DNA of 64,000 nucleotides from an uncultured Eubacterium sp. (lineage in GTDB: Bacteria > Bacillota > Clostridia > Lachnospirales > Lachnospiraceae). A model generated the notes under the pieces. That model was given only the letters and a program-made list of their open reading frames with translations, ran no database searches and was not told the origin of the DNA. Below, in pieces: positions 43,301 through 51,751 of the stretch. Within the stretch, counting starts at the first letter, position 1. Each line of letters begins with the position of its first letter. The DNA lies in the NCBI GenBank assembly GCA_910584645.1, contig CAJUAU010000003.1, forward strand, positions 181,163 to 245,162, in the 5' to 3' direction. The translations under genes were made by a program, and so were the position numbers.

Positions 43301-43879
43301 ATCTTTGTAATCCCACACCTCGATCTTCTGGATCTCGTGGGAGGTTCGGAATCCGTCAAAAAAGTGGAGAAACGGAACCCGTCCCTCGATGGCAGCCAGA
43401 TGTGCCACAGCGCCCAGATCCATTACCTCCTGTACATTGCCGGCACACAGCATGGCAAATCCGGTCTGGCGGCAGGCATATACATCCGAATGATCGCCAA
43501 AGATAGAGAGGGCATGGCTCGCCAGTGCCCTGGCGGACACATGGATCACCGCTGGTAAAAGTTCTCCTGCCATCTTATACATGTTGGGAACCATCAGCAG
43601 AAGTCCCTGGGAGGCGGTATAGGTTGTAGACAGCGCTCCCGCCTGCAGCGACCCGTGAAGCGCCCCTGCCGCCCCCGCCTCAGACTGCATCTCGCTCATC
43701 ATCACAGGTTGTCCAAATATGTTTTTCAACCCCTCATTTGCCCACAGGTCCACATAATCTGCCATGGGCGAAGACGGTGTGATCGGATAGATCGCGGCCG
43801 CCTCAGTAAAGGCATAGGAAACATGGGCCGCAGCCATATTTCCATCCATTGTCTTTTTGCTTCTCTTATTTTCAGACAT
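40343..43879 (-). CDS. nifJ: Pyruvate:ferredoxin (flavodoxin) oxidoreductase
   Basis: Oxidises pyruvate to acetyl-CoA and CO2, reducing ferredoxin; the central entry to acetate formation in anaerobes. 1178 residues, single-chain form with all domains: N-terminal pyrimidine-binding domain (AYPITPSSPMADYVD-type start), transketolase C-like middle, a gamma domain, two [4Fe-4S] sets (CIQCNFCSYVCPHAC and CTGCGNCANVCPG) and the C-terminal thiamine-diphosphate domain (CAGCGETQYAKL, ATGCSSIWGG, GDGWAYDIG, SNTGGQASKSTP). The ATG at 43879 follows GGAGGG. Monocistronic by position, between the lipoprotein cluster and asnS. Confidence 0.98.
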   Translation of the reverse strand: MSENKRSKKTMDGNMAAAHVSYAFTEAAAIYPITPSSPMADYVDLWANEGLKNIFGQPVMMSEMQSEAGAAGALHGSLQAGALSTTYTASQGLLLMVPNMYKMAGELLPAVIHVSARALASHALSIFGDHSDVYACRQTGFAMLCAGNVQEVMDLGAVAHLAAIEGRVPFLHFFDGFRTSHEIQKIEVWDYKDLKEMCPMDAVREYRKRALNPNHPVQRGTAQNPDIFFQVREACNPYYDRLPQIVEKYMQKVNEKAGTDYKLFNYYGDLDAKKVIIAMGSVCDATEETIDYLRGKGEKVGLVKVRLFRPFSAEHLIQALPATVEQITVLDRSKEPGAQGEALYLDVVAALKDSRFQNVPVYGGRYGLGSKDTYPSDLLAVYHNEAKKKFTIGIVDDVTNLSLERTESPHTAPEGTTSCKFWGMGADGTVGANKNSIKIIGDNTDKYVQAYFDYDSKKSGGVTISHLRFGDQPIKSSYLIEKADFVACHMPAYIRKYHMVQDLKPKGSFLLNCAWNAEELEEALPGQVKRYIAENDIHLYTIDGFKLGKEIGLGGRINTILQAAFFVISGIIPKEEAIEHMKAAAKKTYSKKGDDIVEMNYRAIEAGAEKFVEIPVPESWKQAEEEDITDKMSGVNDDLMEYVNDIQSKINSQQGNDLPVSAFKKYVDGTVPLGSAAYEKRGVGIDVPRWNPDGCIQCNFCSYVCPHACIRPLALDEETQKEAPEGTITDMAGIEGMKFAVTISPLDCTGCGNCANVCPGNKRNDVLKMISVDEGMYQQKLFDYGVNIKTPEKVFEKFKVDTVKGSQFKKPLLEFSGACAGCGETQYAKLATQMFGDRMYIANATGCSSIWGGSSPASAYTVNHDGEGPAWANSLFEDNAEFGFGMELAQRTLRNKVISAVKELSGQSVSISDKAKEKMSAYLETLGDGSANKTATREMLEVLEQEKISGEAAETILEYRDFASKKSQWIFGGDGWAYDIGYGGLDHVIASGQDVNILVFDTEVYSNTGGQASKSTPMGAIAQFAAGGKEIKKKDLAAVAMSYGYVYVAQVAMGADMAQTVKAFEEAERYPGPSLIIAYAPCINHGIRIGMGNSMDEEKKAVETGYWNLFRYNPELAEQGKNPFILDSKEPKGGFQEFLMGEVRYNRLMRANPERAKRLFEKAEKEASEKYKRLAQMS

Positions 43880-43957
43880 AAAAAACCCTCCATTTCATAC
43901 ATACTATGGTAAGTATATGCAAAAAAGGAAGGTTTTATGACAAGCTGTATCTATTGT

Positions 43958-45445
43958 TTATCTGCCCATTTTTTCTCCCCACTCATTCCGGTCCACATAG
44001 GCTTTGTATTCCTCATAGGTTTCAAAATCATCCGGACCATAACTTCTTTCCCAGTACTTATTTGTGGCCGACTGATCTTTTTCGTATAAGATATTGTAGG
44101 GAAGCCAGCAGGGACCCGCCGCTTCTTTCAGATCCTTTTCCCGGATATAGATCTCTTTCCTGCCATCTTCTGTCTTCGCCTCCTCGTCCTGAAACCGCGC
44201 TTTCGCCAGATAGACTTTCCCCAAAGGATGAATCTTCTCTGTACAGGATACCTTTACCTGAAAAGTCACCATGCCATAGGGAGGGATCCATTTCTTCCGG
44301 TCCTTTGCCCGGATCCGGTACATATTTCCCTCATGGGACAGGATTTCCGCGCCGGATATTTCTTCGATCTCATCTTCACACTCCAGACAGATCTCCCAAT
44401 CGGCAACGGGATCTTCCATCACATTAGTCAATTCCGCCGTGGCACAATAGCTATCCTTATACTTTTCCTCAAAGACAAAAAACAGATCCACACCTTTGAC
44501 AGAATCCCCCACCAGATATTGATCCATCTTTCCATATCTGGCACCATACGCCGTCTCGTAATAACTCCAGTCAATCTCCGTATCCACCTGTTTAACCATC
44601 TCGAATTCCTTACCAACCCCTGCCTTTTCTTTTTGTGCCTCCGCAGTAAATGCGATCTCCATCCTTTCCCCGGCGCCCAGATCCTGCCTGCTGCCCTCTC
44701 CACAGATATCATAATAATATTCTGATTCCTCCTCGTCTTCCTCCCCCCAGACGATCCGGGCCCCCTCCAGAGAGTTGATCTTCATGCCATATGTATCCAG
44801 ATGAAGCAGCCACTTCCCGGCCTTTTTCTCTGAATGATTTGTGAGTACCAGCGTTCCCTTTACAAAATCCCCCGTTCTTTCTACATCTGCAGCCCTGCAT
44901 TCATAATCCTTTTTCCCCATATAATCTTCCTGCCTGATAAGATAACATACTTCTGGTTCATGAATCTGCCCCTGGCAGGATACTGACACATCAAAATAAC
45001 CATCTTCATATATTTTAATATCCCGGTTCTCTTCCGTCCCCCTGATAATATAACGGTTTTCCTCACGGGACACGATCTCTGCCCCGGTGATCTCCGTGAT
45101 CTCGTCCTCCAGTTCAAGATAAAGTTCCCAATCCCATAAGCCCTCCTCTTCCGGACTGATCTTTACCCTGGCATGATAACCTTGTTCCGTCTTCTCCTGG
45201 ATCTTAAAAGACACCGAAAGATCCTCCGGGGTCTTTGCATACATCTTTGACCGCTTCCTGTCACCGGACACACCTGAGCCGGACACCGCCTGATGAGACA
45301 CCACTTCTCCGGATACCGCACCTTGGGATACTCCATCTGTAGAATCACCATTCTTTCCCACATATTCCCCGCCGCAGGCGGTGAGGCCTGCACAGGCCCC
45401 TCCCAGCACCAGGGCGCAGACAAATAAACAGATTTTCTTCACCAT
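43958..45445 (-). CDS. Secreted lipoprotein with three CBM2-like repeats
   Basis: A lipoprotein signal (KKICLFVCALVLGGACAGL then TACGGE) is followed by a Val/Ser/Gly linker (GVSQGAVSGEVVSHQAVSGS). Three similar beta-sandwich modules then occur at about residues 75-155, 175-265 and 305-405, with shared blocks WELYLELEDEITEITGAEI, GKWLLHLDTYGMKINSLEGA and WEICLECEDEIEEISGAEIL, each followed by an acidic loop and YxIR. The pattern resembles cellulose-binding CBM2 domains, though I cannot confirm the surface Trp residues. No enzyme domain. Start chosen at ATG 45445 after AGGAG. First of a family of lipoproteins sharing the N-terminal leader; likely a sugar-binding or sensory surface protein. Confidence 0.75.
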   Translation of the reverse strand: MVKKICLFVCALVLGGACAGLTACGGEYVGKNGDSTDGVSQGAVSGEVVSHQAVSGSGVSGDRKRSKMYAKTPEDLSVSFKIQEKTEQGYHARVKISPEEEGLWDWELYLELEDEITEITGAEIVSREENRYIIRGTEENRDIKIYEDGYFDVSVSCQGQIHEPEVCYLIRQEDYMGKKDYECRAADVERTGDFVKGTLVLTNHSEKKAGKWLLHLDTYGMKINSLEGARIVWGEEDEEESEYYYDICGEGSRQDLGAGERMEIAFTAEAQKEKAGVGKEFEMVKQVDTEIDWSYYETAYGARYGKMDQYLVGDSVKGVDLFFVFEEKYKDSYCATAELTNVMEDPVADWEICLECEDEIEEISGAEILSHEGNMYRIRAKDRKKWIPPYGMVTFQVKVSCTEKIHPLGKVYLAKARFQDEEAKTEDGRKEIYIREKDLKEAAGPCWLPYNILYEKDQSATNKYWERSYGPDDFETYEEYKAYVDRNEWGEKMGR

Positions 45446-45455
45446 TGTTTTTCTC

Positions 45456-46751
45456 CTAATTCTCATCTTCCCACATCCACCAGGCGCAGTTTTCAGGATC
45501 GCCCTTCCTAACCCTCTGATTCCTCTCCCGTTCCAGGTCATAGCAGTATCTTTTCTCATCAAGGGTATCGGAATCCAGAGTGTAAAAACAGCGCCCTGAC
45601 TGGATCGTGTCTATGGTAAGGTCATCACAGCCTTCTGCCGTCTTTCTCAGACACAAATCCAGATTTTTCTCCCATTTACATTCCTTTTTCTCTCCTGGCT
45701 GCCAGGAACAGGAAAATCTCTTTGTAACATCCGCAGCATATGCCTCAAAATATAATTTATGGGAATCCACATAAATCTCCTCAATCGTTTCTTCCGGGTA
45801 TCCCTGCCAGAAAGAAGACAGCATATCTTCTGTCAGCAGCTGCTGCTTTTCCTCCCGCGCCACATCATAGTACCAGACTTCTTTCCCGATGCTGTAAAAG
45901 ATCCTGTTATCAAAATAGACATAATCATCGATCAATCCGTCCTTTTCCTCATCCTGTACAACGTCGTGAATCTTTTTTACCTTCCCCGATCCCACTTTAT
46001 GGACATACAGGTCGCAGAATTCATCTCCAGACCATTTTGACAATAAAATGGTATCCGAAGTTCCCATTCCCCGTGTTGTGACATATTGATCCGTCGTATC
46101 ATAGACCTGTCCGCTGTCAGCCATGTCAACAGCAACTTTTTTCTTCGTCTTCCGGTCATAATCAAAATACCCTGTATCATCAGACCGACAGGCGATGCGG
46201 TCCGAATCCGCATAAATGACATAGATATCTTCGTCTTCCAGTATTTTCTGCGCCCGCTCCGGAGCCAGGCGTTCCTTTCCATCCGTCTCTTCCAAGGGCA
46301 CACTCCATAATTCTAAAGGATTTTCAGAATCATCATCGAAAGCATCAACAGTATACAGAATCTCATGATCTGTGACCGCCTCAATACGCCATTCATCGTA
46401 TTCACTTTCCAGCCCCGGCACAGAAAATGTCTGCATCTTTTTCCCCTCCAGGGTTCTCTGCCCCAGCTTATTATCACTCCCCTGGATATACACACACCTG
46501 GAACTGTGATATGGATAGACATCTGCAACCATCTGCTGTATCTCGTTCCATTTCTGGTTCCTGTTTCTTTCCTTCTCTTTCTCTACGGCAGCGCCAGATA
46601 CCGCTTCCCCGGATACCGCCCCCTTCGATACTGCTCCCGTAGATTCATCATTCCTTCCCACAAATTCTCCGCCACAGGCGGTGAGAAAAAGACATGCGGT
46701 TATCAGTGTGACCGCCACACTCCCTCTATATAGTCTGCTTTTGTTTTTCAT
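45456..46751 (-). CDS. Secreted lipoprotein, propeller-like, paralogue A
   Basis: 431 residues. A signal peptide and lipobox (ITACLFLTACGGEF) are followed by the GAVSKGAVSGEAVSGAAV linker. The remainder is beta-rich with short recurrent units of the form Y-D-x-K/R-T and W-x-V-P-L (ELWSVPLEE, YFDYDRKTKKKV, VWYYDVAREEKQQ), suggesting a beta-propeller related to DUF5050-like sensors. No catalytic motif. Paralogue of 48541-49848, with which it shares MKNKSRLYR, CGGExVGRN and ELW-VPL. Downstream CBM2-like gene follows 10 bases later; the decayed Septu locus lies upstream. ATG 46751. Confidence 0.75.
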   Translation of the reverse strand: MKNKSRLYRGSVAVTLITACLFLTACGGEFVGRNDESTGAVSKGAVSGEAVSGAAVEKEKERNRNQKWNEIQQMVADVYPYHSSRCVYIQGSDNKLGQRTLEGKKMQTFSVPGLESEYDEWRIEAVTDHEILYTVDAFDDDSENPLELWSVPLEETDGKERLAPERAQKILEDEDIYVIYADSDRIACRSDDTGYFDYDRKTKKKVAVDMADSGQVYDTTDQYVTTRGMGTSDTILLSKWSGDEFCDLYVHKVGSGKVKKIHDVVQDEEKDGLIDDYVYFDNRIFYSIGKEVWYYDVAREEKQQLLTEDMLSSFWQGYPEETIEEIYVDSHKLYFEAYAADVTKRFSCSWQPGEKKECKWEKNLDLCLRKTAEGCDDLTIDTIQSGRCFYTLDSDTLDEKRYCYDLERERNQRVRKGDPENCAWWMWEDEN

Positions 46752-46792
46752 CTCAGATTCCCCTTTTCGATCCCCAATCAACTATGTACTTG

Positions 46793-47481
46793 CTATTTCC
46801 CCAGCTTCTGCAATAAGCGGATCTTCCTTTCCAGGAAGAAAATAGTAACACCAGCAAATTCATCCCTCATCGGTTTTTCTTTTATCTCTTCTACTTTTCG
46901 TTTCAGCATCGCTGAAGTAAGTTTCCTTTTTCTATCTAATACTTCTATTATTGCAACACTCTTTTGAACTGCATTTTTACGCCCTTTTAGCAGAGCCGTT
47001 GATGTATCGCATATTAGATTTCCATTTTCATCGCGAATGCCATTCAGGCGTAATACATTATTGATATCAAAGTCTAAACTTTCATCACCTGTCTGTACAA
47101 TTCCTTCTCTGGTATACTTAACCTTGTTCATATGTATTTCATTCAAAGGATTGATTTTTATCTCTGAATTGCCTTTGGAAGCATATTTTTATAATCCAGC
47201 GCTTTATCCTTATCTTTGTCTAAAGGAAACCAATGCTCTATTGTAGTTTCCAGTGGATCATCCTGTATCCTCTTCATACAATAAGCACACAAATAGTGCT
47301 GTTCCTGCAATAAGTGAATTCTTATTTTATCCTTTGGCAATTGCTCAAAAAAATCGCGGATCTTCTCGGTTTCTCCTACCGATGTGTTTTTCCAGGCAGA
47401 TGTACTCTTAATCTCCGCAACCTTTGTCACAACTTCTGGATCTGTTCTTTGCTTTTTAATATGCAGCATATTAATCTTCAT
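46793..47481 (-). pseudogene. ptuB: Decayed ptuB-like HNH endonuclease (Septu/retron type), internal deletion
   Basis: Two frames share one gene. The first (47158-47481) has the N-terminal part and HNH core LCAYCMKRIQ and TTIEHWFPLDKDK, ending LDYKNMLPKAIQR and a stop. The second (46793-47146, extendable to about 47170) continues ASKGNSEIKINPLNEIHMNKV, the C-terminal half of the TIGR02646-type HNH proteins. Intact relatives have about 20-30 residues with a CDASKGN block between LDYNNML and KGN; here that piece is gone and the junction is out of frame. In Septu, PtuB is the nuclease partner of the PtuA ATPase. It overlaps ptuA by 11 bases. The locus looks more A+T-rich than its neighbours, suggesting transfer. 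Confidence 0.75.
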
Positions 47482-48440
47482 CTCCTAGAAAATCTTCCAT
47501 CTCTAACTCCGTCCTGGCTTTCACGACTTCTGTATTATCATCTCCAAATTCCTCAGCCATTTCTTCAACTATTTTTAACGCTTTCTGCAGATCATCTTTA
47601 TTAATTGCAAAATCAAATTCGTTTTTCATATCTTTTACACTCTTTAAAACGTCTGAACTCCCCTGCCGCAATTCCAAAACTTCATTCACCGAATAGCCAT
47701 ATGCATCATCCAGATAAATAACTTCCTGATTATGATCAACCAAAACCAAATTAACATCTTTACAGGAAGATATGATTATTGGCGAATGCGTAGCAATGAT
47801 AAACTGAATATTAGGAAATACACTCTTCAGAGCTTCTATAATGTTCCACTGCCACTTAGGATGCAAATGCAAACCTATCTTTTAACCCTTTTTGATCAAG
47901 AACAGAATCAAGACACCCTAAATAACCACAACGCCTATCATCCATTCTCTTTTTCATCTGTGCTCCAAAATCTCCACGTCTTGTCTTCGATGCGCGTATT
48001 GAACTCTGATAACTTAATACAGGAAGTTCCAGCGCGGCATTATTTGTTAGATCTTTCGCATACTTTGAAATATCACCAATTTGTTTTATCATCTTTGTGT
48101 TTCTTTTTGGTGCTTCATCTTCCCGAATTCTTGCCCATTCATATGTTTCCCCATCGGCATACAATTCACATCCAATCTTTACTGGCGTATTGTACTTAAT
48201 ACTAGTTGATACACTACCAACACTCACTGTATCCATTTTTACATCAGACATTAAAATGTTTTTAACAGAAGCGCCATTTACACCATACAAAAAACCACCA
48301 AGCGCAACAACAAGGGCATCTAATATGGAGGTCTTACCAACTCCATTATCTCCAATAAGAATGTTCACTCCAGGCTTGAACTGAAGACTTAATTCAGATA
48401 TCGCTTTGAAATTTTGTATATCAATTCTTTTTATATACAT
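47471..48440 (-). pseudogene. ptuA: Decayed ptuA-like ATPase (Septu defence), internal deletion
   Basis: The first frame (47856-48440) gives IDIQNFKAISELSLQFKPG with Walker A GDNGVGKTSILDAL and stops after KGLKDRFAFAS. The second (47471-47872) starts LHLHPKWQWNIIEALKSVFPNIQ and continues FIIATHSPIIISSC, the end of an ABC/OLD-type ATPase just after Walker B. Intact PtuA is about 450-500 residues; together these make about 327, so roughly 150 residues with the signature and Walker B are missing and the junction is out of frame. PtuA senses phage and activates PtuB. Its promoter still looks intact. Function is almost surely lost. Confidence 0.75.
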
Positions 48441-48487
48441 TTCTAAACCTCCACATATTACTTATGACCGCAGATCAACACATGATT

Positions 48488-48516
48488 ATTATACCCTAAA
48501 TCACCGTTTTTCTCAA
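48488..48516 (-). promoter_or_regulatory. Promoter of the ptuA-ptuB relic
   Basis: TTGAGA (48511-48516) and TATAAT (48488-48493) with 17-base spacing on the minus strand, about 45 bases upstream of the ptuA start. Confidence 0.75.
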
Positions 48517-48540
48517 CATAAACAGCTACTCTTCATCCTC

Positions 48541-49848
48541 TCAGTACCAGAACCAGTTCTCCGCATCGTTTTTTTCTATTTTCTTGTTCTCCCCGGAAGA
48601 AAAACGGTAACAATATCTGTCCTCTATAACTGCCACACCATCCTTATCATAATCACCTGCCTCATAAAAACATCTCCCCGCCTCAATCCCTATAATATAC
48701 ACATCATCATATGAGTGCAGATACCGGTTCAGTTCTTCCTCCCAGCGAAGCCCCTTTCCGTCTGCCAGGGAACAACTAAATATAGTGAACTTATCACCAT
48801 TTTTTTCATCAAAAACCTCAATGTATAACCGGTCTCCATCTGCCCACAACTGCTGAAATTCCAAGCTGCCGGCAAACTCTCTCCACTCTTTTTCAGGGAG
48901 AAGGATCTTGTTTTTACCCGTCTCCCCATCATAACACCAGATATCATAACTAACCTTTCCAAGGACCTGTGGCTCCTGAAGGAGTTCTGTATACAGGATG
49001 CTGTTATCGGACACAGTTCCATGGAACTGTGTCCATCTGGATCCATAGCATTCATTGATCCTCTCTACTTTTCCGCTCCCCGCCTCATGTACATAAATTC
49101 CTTCCGGGTACTGCTCCTTGCTTCTTTCCAAAGAACACATTACGGTTTTGCCAGCCGCTTCTCCCGTAATGCTGCCACTGAGCGGGTACCATTTTGCATT
49201 GGGGTGCGAAGAATCCAGGGGAACTTTCTTCTTTTCCCTCCTGTCGTATTCTACGTAATATGCCGGCTCATATGTACTATATAAAACACATTGTGAATTT
49301 GCATATTCTACAAATATATCATATGCAGCCTCTGGCTGTTCTTCTAAAAGCTTTTCCGCCCCTGCCAAATTCAGGACCTCACCCTCCTTTGAATCCTTCA
49401 ATGGCACACACCATAATTCCAGCACAATATCATCTTCTGGCCCTCTCTCCCTGTACAGGACATATAAGATTTCGCTGTCACTTACCCACTTAATCTCAAA
49501 ATCCTTATCATATGTACCCCCGGTATCCAGTCCGGGAACGGGGAAAGACTGAATGACCTTTCCCTCCAGGTCCCGTTGCTCTATCTTCCCCATCTTTTCC
49601 TTGTATAGAAAGCGGGAATTCGTGTGAGGATAGAGAGCAGAAATCAGCCTTTCCGTGTCGTTCATGGATTCTGGGGATTTGTCTTTCTTCTGGGAAATCC
49701 CGGAACCGGATACCGCTGCTCCAGATACTACCTCTATAGAATTACTGTTTCTTCCCACAACTTCTCCCCCACAGGCAGTTATGCCGATGCAAACGGCAGC
49801 CAGTGCAGCCGCCAGCCTCACCCTATACAACCTGCTTTTATTTTTCAT
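48541..49848 (-). CDS. Secreted lipoprotein, propeller-like, paralogue B
   Basis: 435 residues with signal and lipobox (LAAVCIGITACGGEV), a short VVSGAAVSGSGIS linker and a long beta-rich domain: FPVPGLDTGG, LELWCVPLKDSKEG, YVEYDRREKKKVPL, YDIWCYDGETGKNKI, FTIFSCSLADGKGLRWE. Same N-terminus and block order as paralogue A (45456-46751). No enzyme motif; likely an extracytoplasmic sensor or binding protein anchored by lipid. The Septu relic lies between the two paralogues, so the relic probably landed in a former tandem array. ATG 49848 after GGGGAATC. Confidence 0.75.
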   Translation of the reverse strand: MKNKSRLYRVRLAAALAAVCIGITACGGEVVGRNSNSIEVVSGAAVSGSGISQKKDKSPESMNDTERLISALYPHTNSRFLYKEKMGKIEQRDLEGKVIQSFPVPGLDTGGTYDKDFEIKWVSDSEILYVLYRERGPEDDIVLELWCVPLKDSKEGEVLNLAGAEKLLEEQPEAAYDIFVEYANSQCVLYSTYEPAYYVEYDRREKKKVPLDSSHPNAKWYPLSGSITGEAAGKTVMCSLERSKEQYPEGIYVHEAGSGKVERINECYGSRWTQFHGTVSDNSILYTELLQEPQVLGKVSYDIWCYDGETGKNKILLPEKEWREFAGSLEFQQLWADGDRLYIEVFDEKNGDKFTIFSCSLADGKGLRWEEELNRYLHSYDDVYIIGIEAGRCFYEAGDYDKDGVAVIEDRYCYRFSSGENKKIEKNDAENWFWY

Positions 49849-49920
49849 CTCTGATTCCCCTCGTCTCTTCTTTTTGGATCATATATTTATCAACTGATAC
49901 AACTGACTGTTTTGTCTCCT

Positions 49921-51249
49921 TCAGCTTTTCAGCACCGAAAGACCAGCAGCACAGACAAGGTACAGGATCTTGCGGTCGGGCAGACAGGAAAACTCCTTAG
50001 CCGCCATATCATAGCAGACACAACCAGTATTCCATAGCAGGTTATAGCTGGGGGCATCTTTATAGGGAAATATAGCCAGATACCCTTCTGCAAAACCAGA
50101 AAATGATCCATACCGGCCTTCACCGTTATAACTGGTATGTTCCAGCATAAACTGAGAAACCTCTGGTTCGTACCGGAAATCCGCCGGGTCTTCCAGAGAA
50201 CTGCTAAATAGAAGGTCTGCCTTGGATTCCTTTATTCCCTCTTCCTTCCACTTCAAAAATATATCCATATACAGACGCCCATTGTATGCAAAAGTCTTGA
50301 ATACCTTTATATTCTCATAATGAATCTGCTGTCCCGGAAACAGGTTCATGTTCTCGATCCTTTTCTGGATCTGATCACCAGATATGTATCTCTTCCGCTT
50401 TTTCGTAGACAACTGATATTGATATACATCCACCTGTTCATCTTCCACCTGAAAATAGATACTGTCCTCATTCCATGTGGATAGCACATTCGCTGACTGA
50501 TCTGGGGAACCGTTTTCCTGCTCCCAGATCTTTTCCGTCTTCCAGGCAGCCACATCCAGCAGATACTTGGCATCGGAGGTAGTAAAAAGCACCCTGCCAT
50601 CTTTATACAACGGATTCAGATTAAAATCTCGATCTATTTCCAGATCATCCTCATACTGAAATCCCTTTTTCAGGTAAATCTCTCTGCCTGACTTCAGATT
50701 TCTTTTATATATCCTGTTATCTGCCATATAAACCAGTTCATCCCCCCGCCTAAAGAGAATACAGCTCACACCATCTATGTCTGCCTGGATTTTTGTTCTA
50801 TCTTTCAGACACAGAATTTCCTTCTCATCTTCCTGGGCGATGGGGACAAACCATAATGTATCTTCTCCTCTTTGGTTGTCTATGCGGTAGATCAGACAGC
50901 TGCTGTCTGCCCAGCAAACCTCCACTATTTCCTCCGAACCAGCTATTTCATACCGTTTTAGCAGATTGCCATTTAATGAATACTGATTCACAGAATTCCC
51001 CCTGCTATCTTTCAGGTAGATACAATTTCCGCTGCTGTAGCGGTAACCTTCTGCCTCCGCCGCCTTCAGCGGTCTGGCTGTCACCGACGGATGCCCCTTT
51101 ACAGCACTCTCTGTTATGACAGAGGCATTCTCCATCCTGTGTGCCGGACCAGACTGCTGTTGATTATTTAAAGAAGGCTCATTCTCTGTACAGGTGAAAA
51201 GAAATAACACCACTCCCACCGCCACAGCTGCTACATTCCCTTTGTTCAT
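49921..51249 (-). CDS. Secreted lipoprotein-like protein, divergent paralogue C
   Basis: 442 residues from ATG 51249 (AAAGGAATC upstream). The N-terminus is a short signal with possible lipobox LFLFTCTENEP. The body repeats the paralogue layout: IYLKDSRGNSVNQYSLNGNLL, DTLWFVPIAQEDEKE, IYKRNLKSGREIYLK, YLLDVAAWKTEKIWE, VDVYQYQLSTKKRKRY, as in beta-propellers. It lacks the CGGE and VSG linker of the others. No catalytic residues seen. First of the lipoprotein row downstream of the 68-bp hairpin array. Confidence 0.7.
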   Translation of the reverse strand: MNKGNVAAVAVGVVLFLFTCTENEPSLNNQQQSGPAHRMENASVITESAVKGHPSVTARPLKAAEAEGYRYSSGNCIYLKDSRGNSVNQYSLNGNLLKRYEIAGSEEIVEVCWADSSCLIYRIDNQRGEDTLWFVPIAQEDEKEILCLKDRTKIQADIDGVSCILFRRGDELVYMADNRIYKRNLKSGREIYLKKGFQYEDDLEIDRDFNLNPLYKDGRVLFTTSDAKYLLDVAAWKTEKIWEQENGSPDQSANVLSTWNEDSIYFQVEDEQVDVYQYQLSTKKRKRYISGDQIQKRIENMNLFPGQQIHYENIKVFKTFAYNGRLYMDIFLKWKEEGIKESKADLLFSSSLEDPADFRYEPEVSQFMLEHTSYNGEGRYGSFSGFAEGYLAIFPYKDAPSYNLLWNTGCVCYDMAAKEFSCLPDRKILYLVCAAGLSVLKS

Positions 51250-51374
51250 CTCGATTCCTTTCTTTACAGACAGCTCCCAAAGACTTCCAAGGTTGCTTCT
51301 AAAATTTTCCATATCAGCACACAAAAAAAACCGCTGATACTAAGTTGGTCAGAACTTCTTTTACGTTGTCCCAG

Positions 51375-51700
51375 GCATAAGCACTCACGTCGAAACTTTC
51401 GGTTTCTCCGTGTTCGTTCGTGCTTATTCTATCCTTTATCCCGCATAAGCACTCACGTCGAAACCTTCGGTTTCTCCGTGTTCGTTCGTGCTTATTCTAT
51501 CCTTTATCCCGCATAAGCACTCACGTCGAAACCTTCGGTTTCTCCGTGTTCGTTCGTGCTTATTCTATCCTTTATCCCGCATAAGCACTCACGTCGAAAC
51601 CTTCGGTTTCTCCGTGTTCGTTAGACTCACATAGACATTTAGAGAATGCGGTTTGCCTGTAAACAGGCATCGCATTCTCCAAAAGTCTGCGTTCGTGCTT
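51375..51700. repeat. Four-copy 68-bp tandem array of hairpin repeats
   Basis: Copies begin at 51375, 51443, 51511 and 51579, each 68 bases and almost identical (one T/C change in copy 1). Each unit folds on itself: GCATAAGCAC or ATAAGCAC pairs with GTGCTTAT, and GAAACC with GGTTTC. Copy 4 is split by a 68-base insertion (51623-51690) and resumes as GTTCGTGCTTATGC. No gene lies here between 51250 and 51751. It separates the lipoprotein row from the large propeller protein. Confidence 0.9.
51623..51690. mobile_element. 68-bp palindromic insertion (MITE/REP-like) inside copy 4
   Basis: Ends AGACT and AGTCT are inverted; inside, GAGAATGCG pairs with CGCATTCTC and TGCCTGT with ACAGGCA. It interrupts the repeat unit between two GTT trinucleotides where the intact unit has one, which reads as a 3-base target duplication. 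Confidence 0.6.
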
Positions 51701-51751
51701 ATGCGTTCATTGTACCACGAATCAGCGATGTTTACTATTACTATTCTGTTT

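Noticed and set aside
51375..51622. Possible CRISPR array
   Set aside because: The 68-bp units are contiguous and near-identical with no variable spacers, and no cas genes are present.
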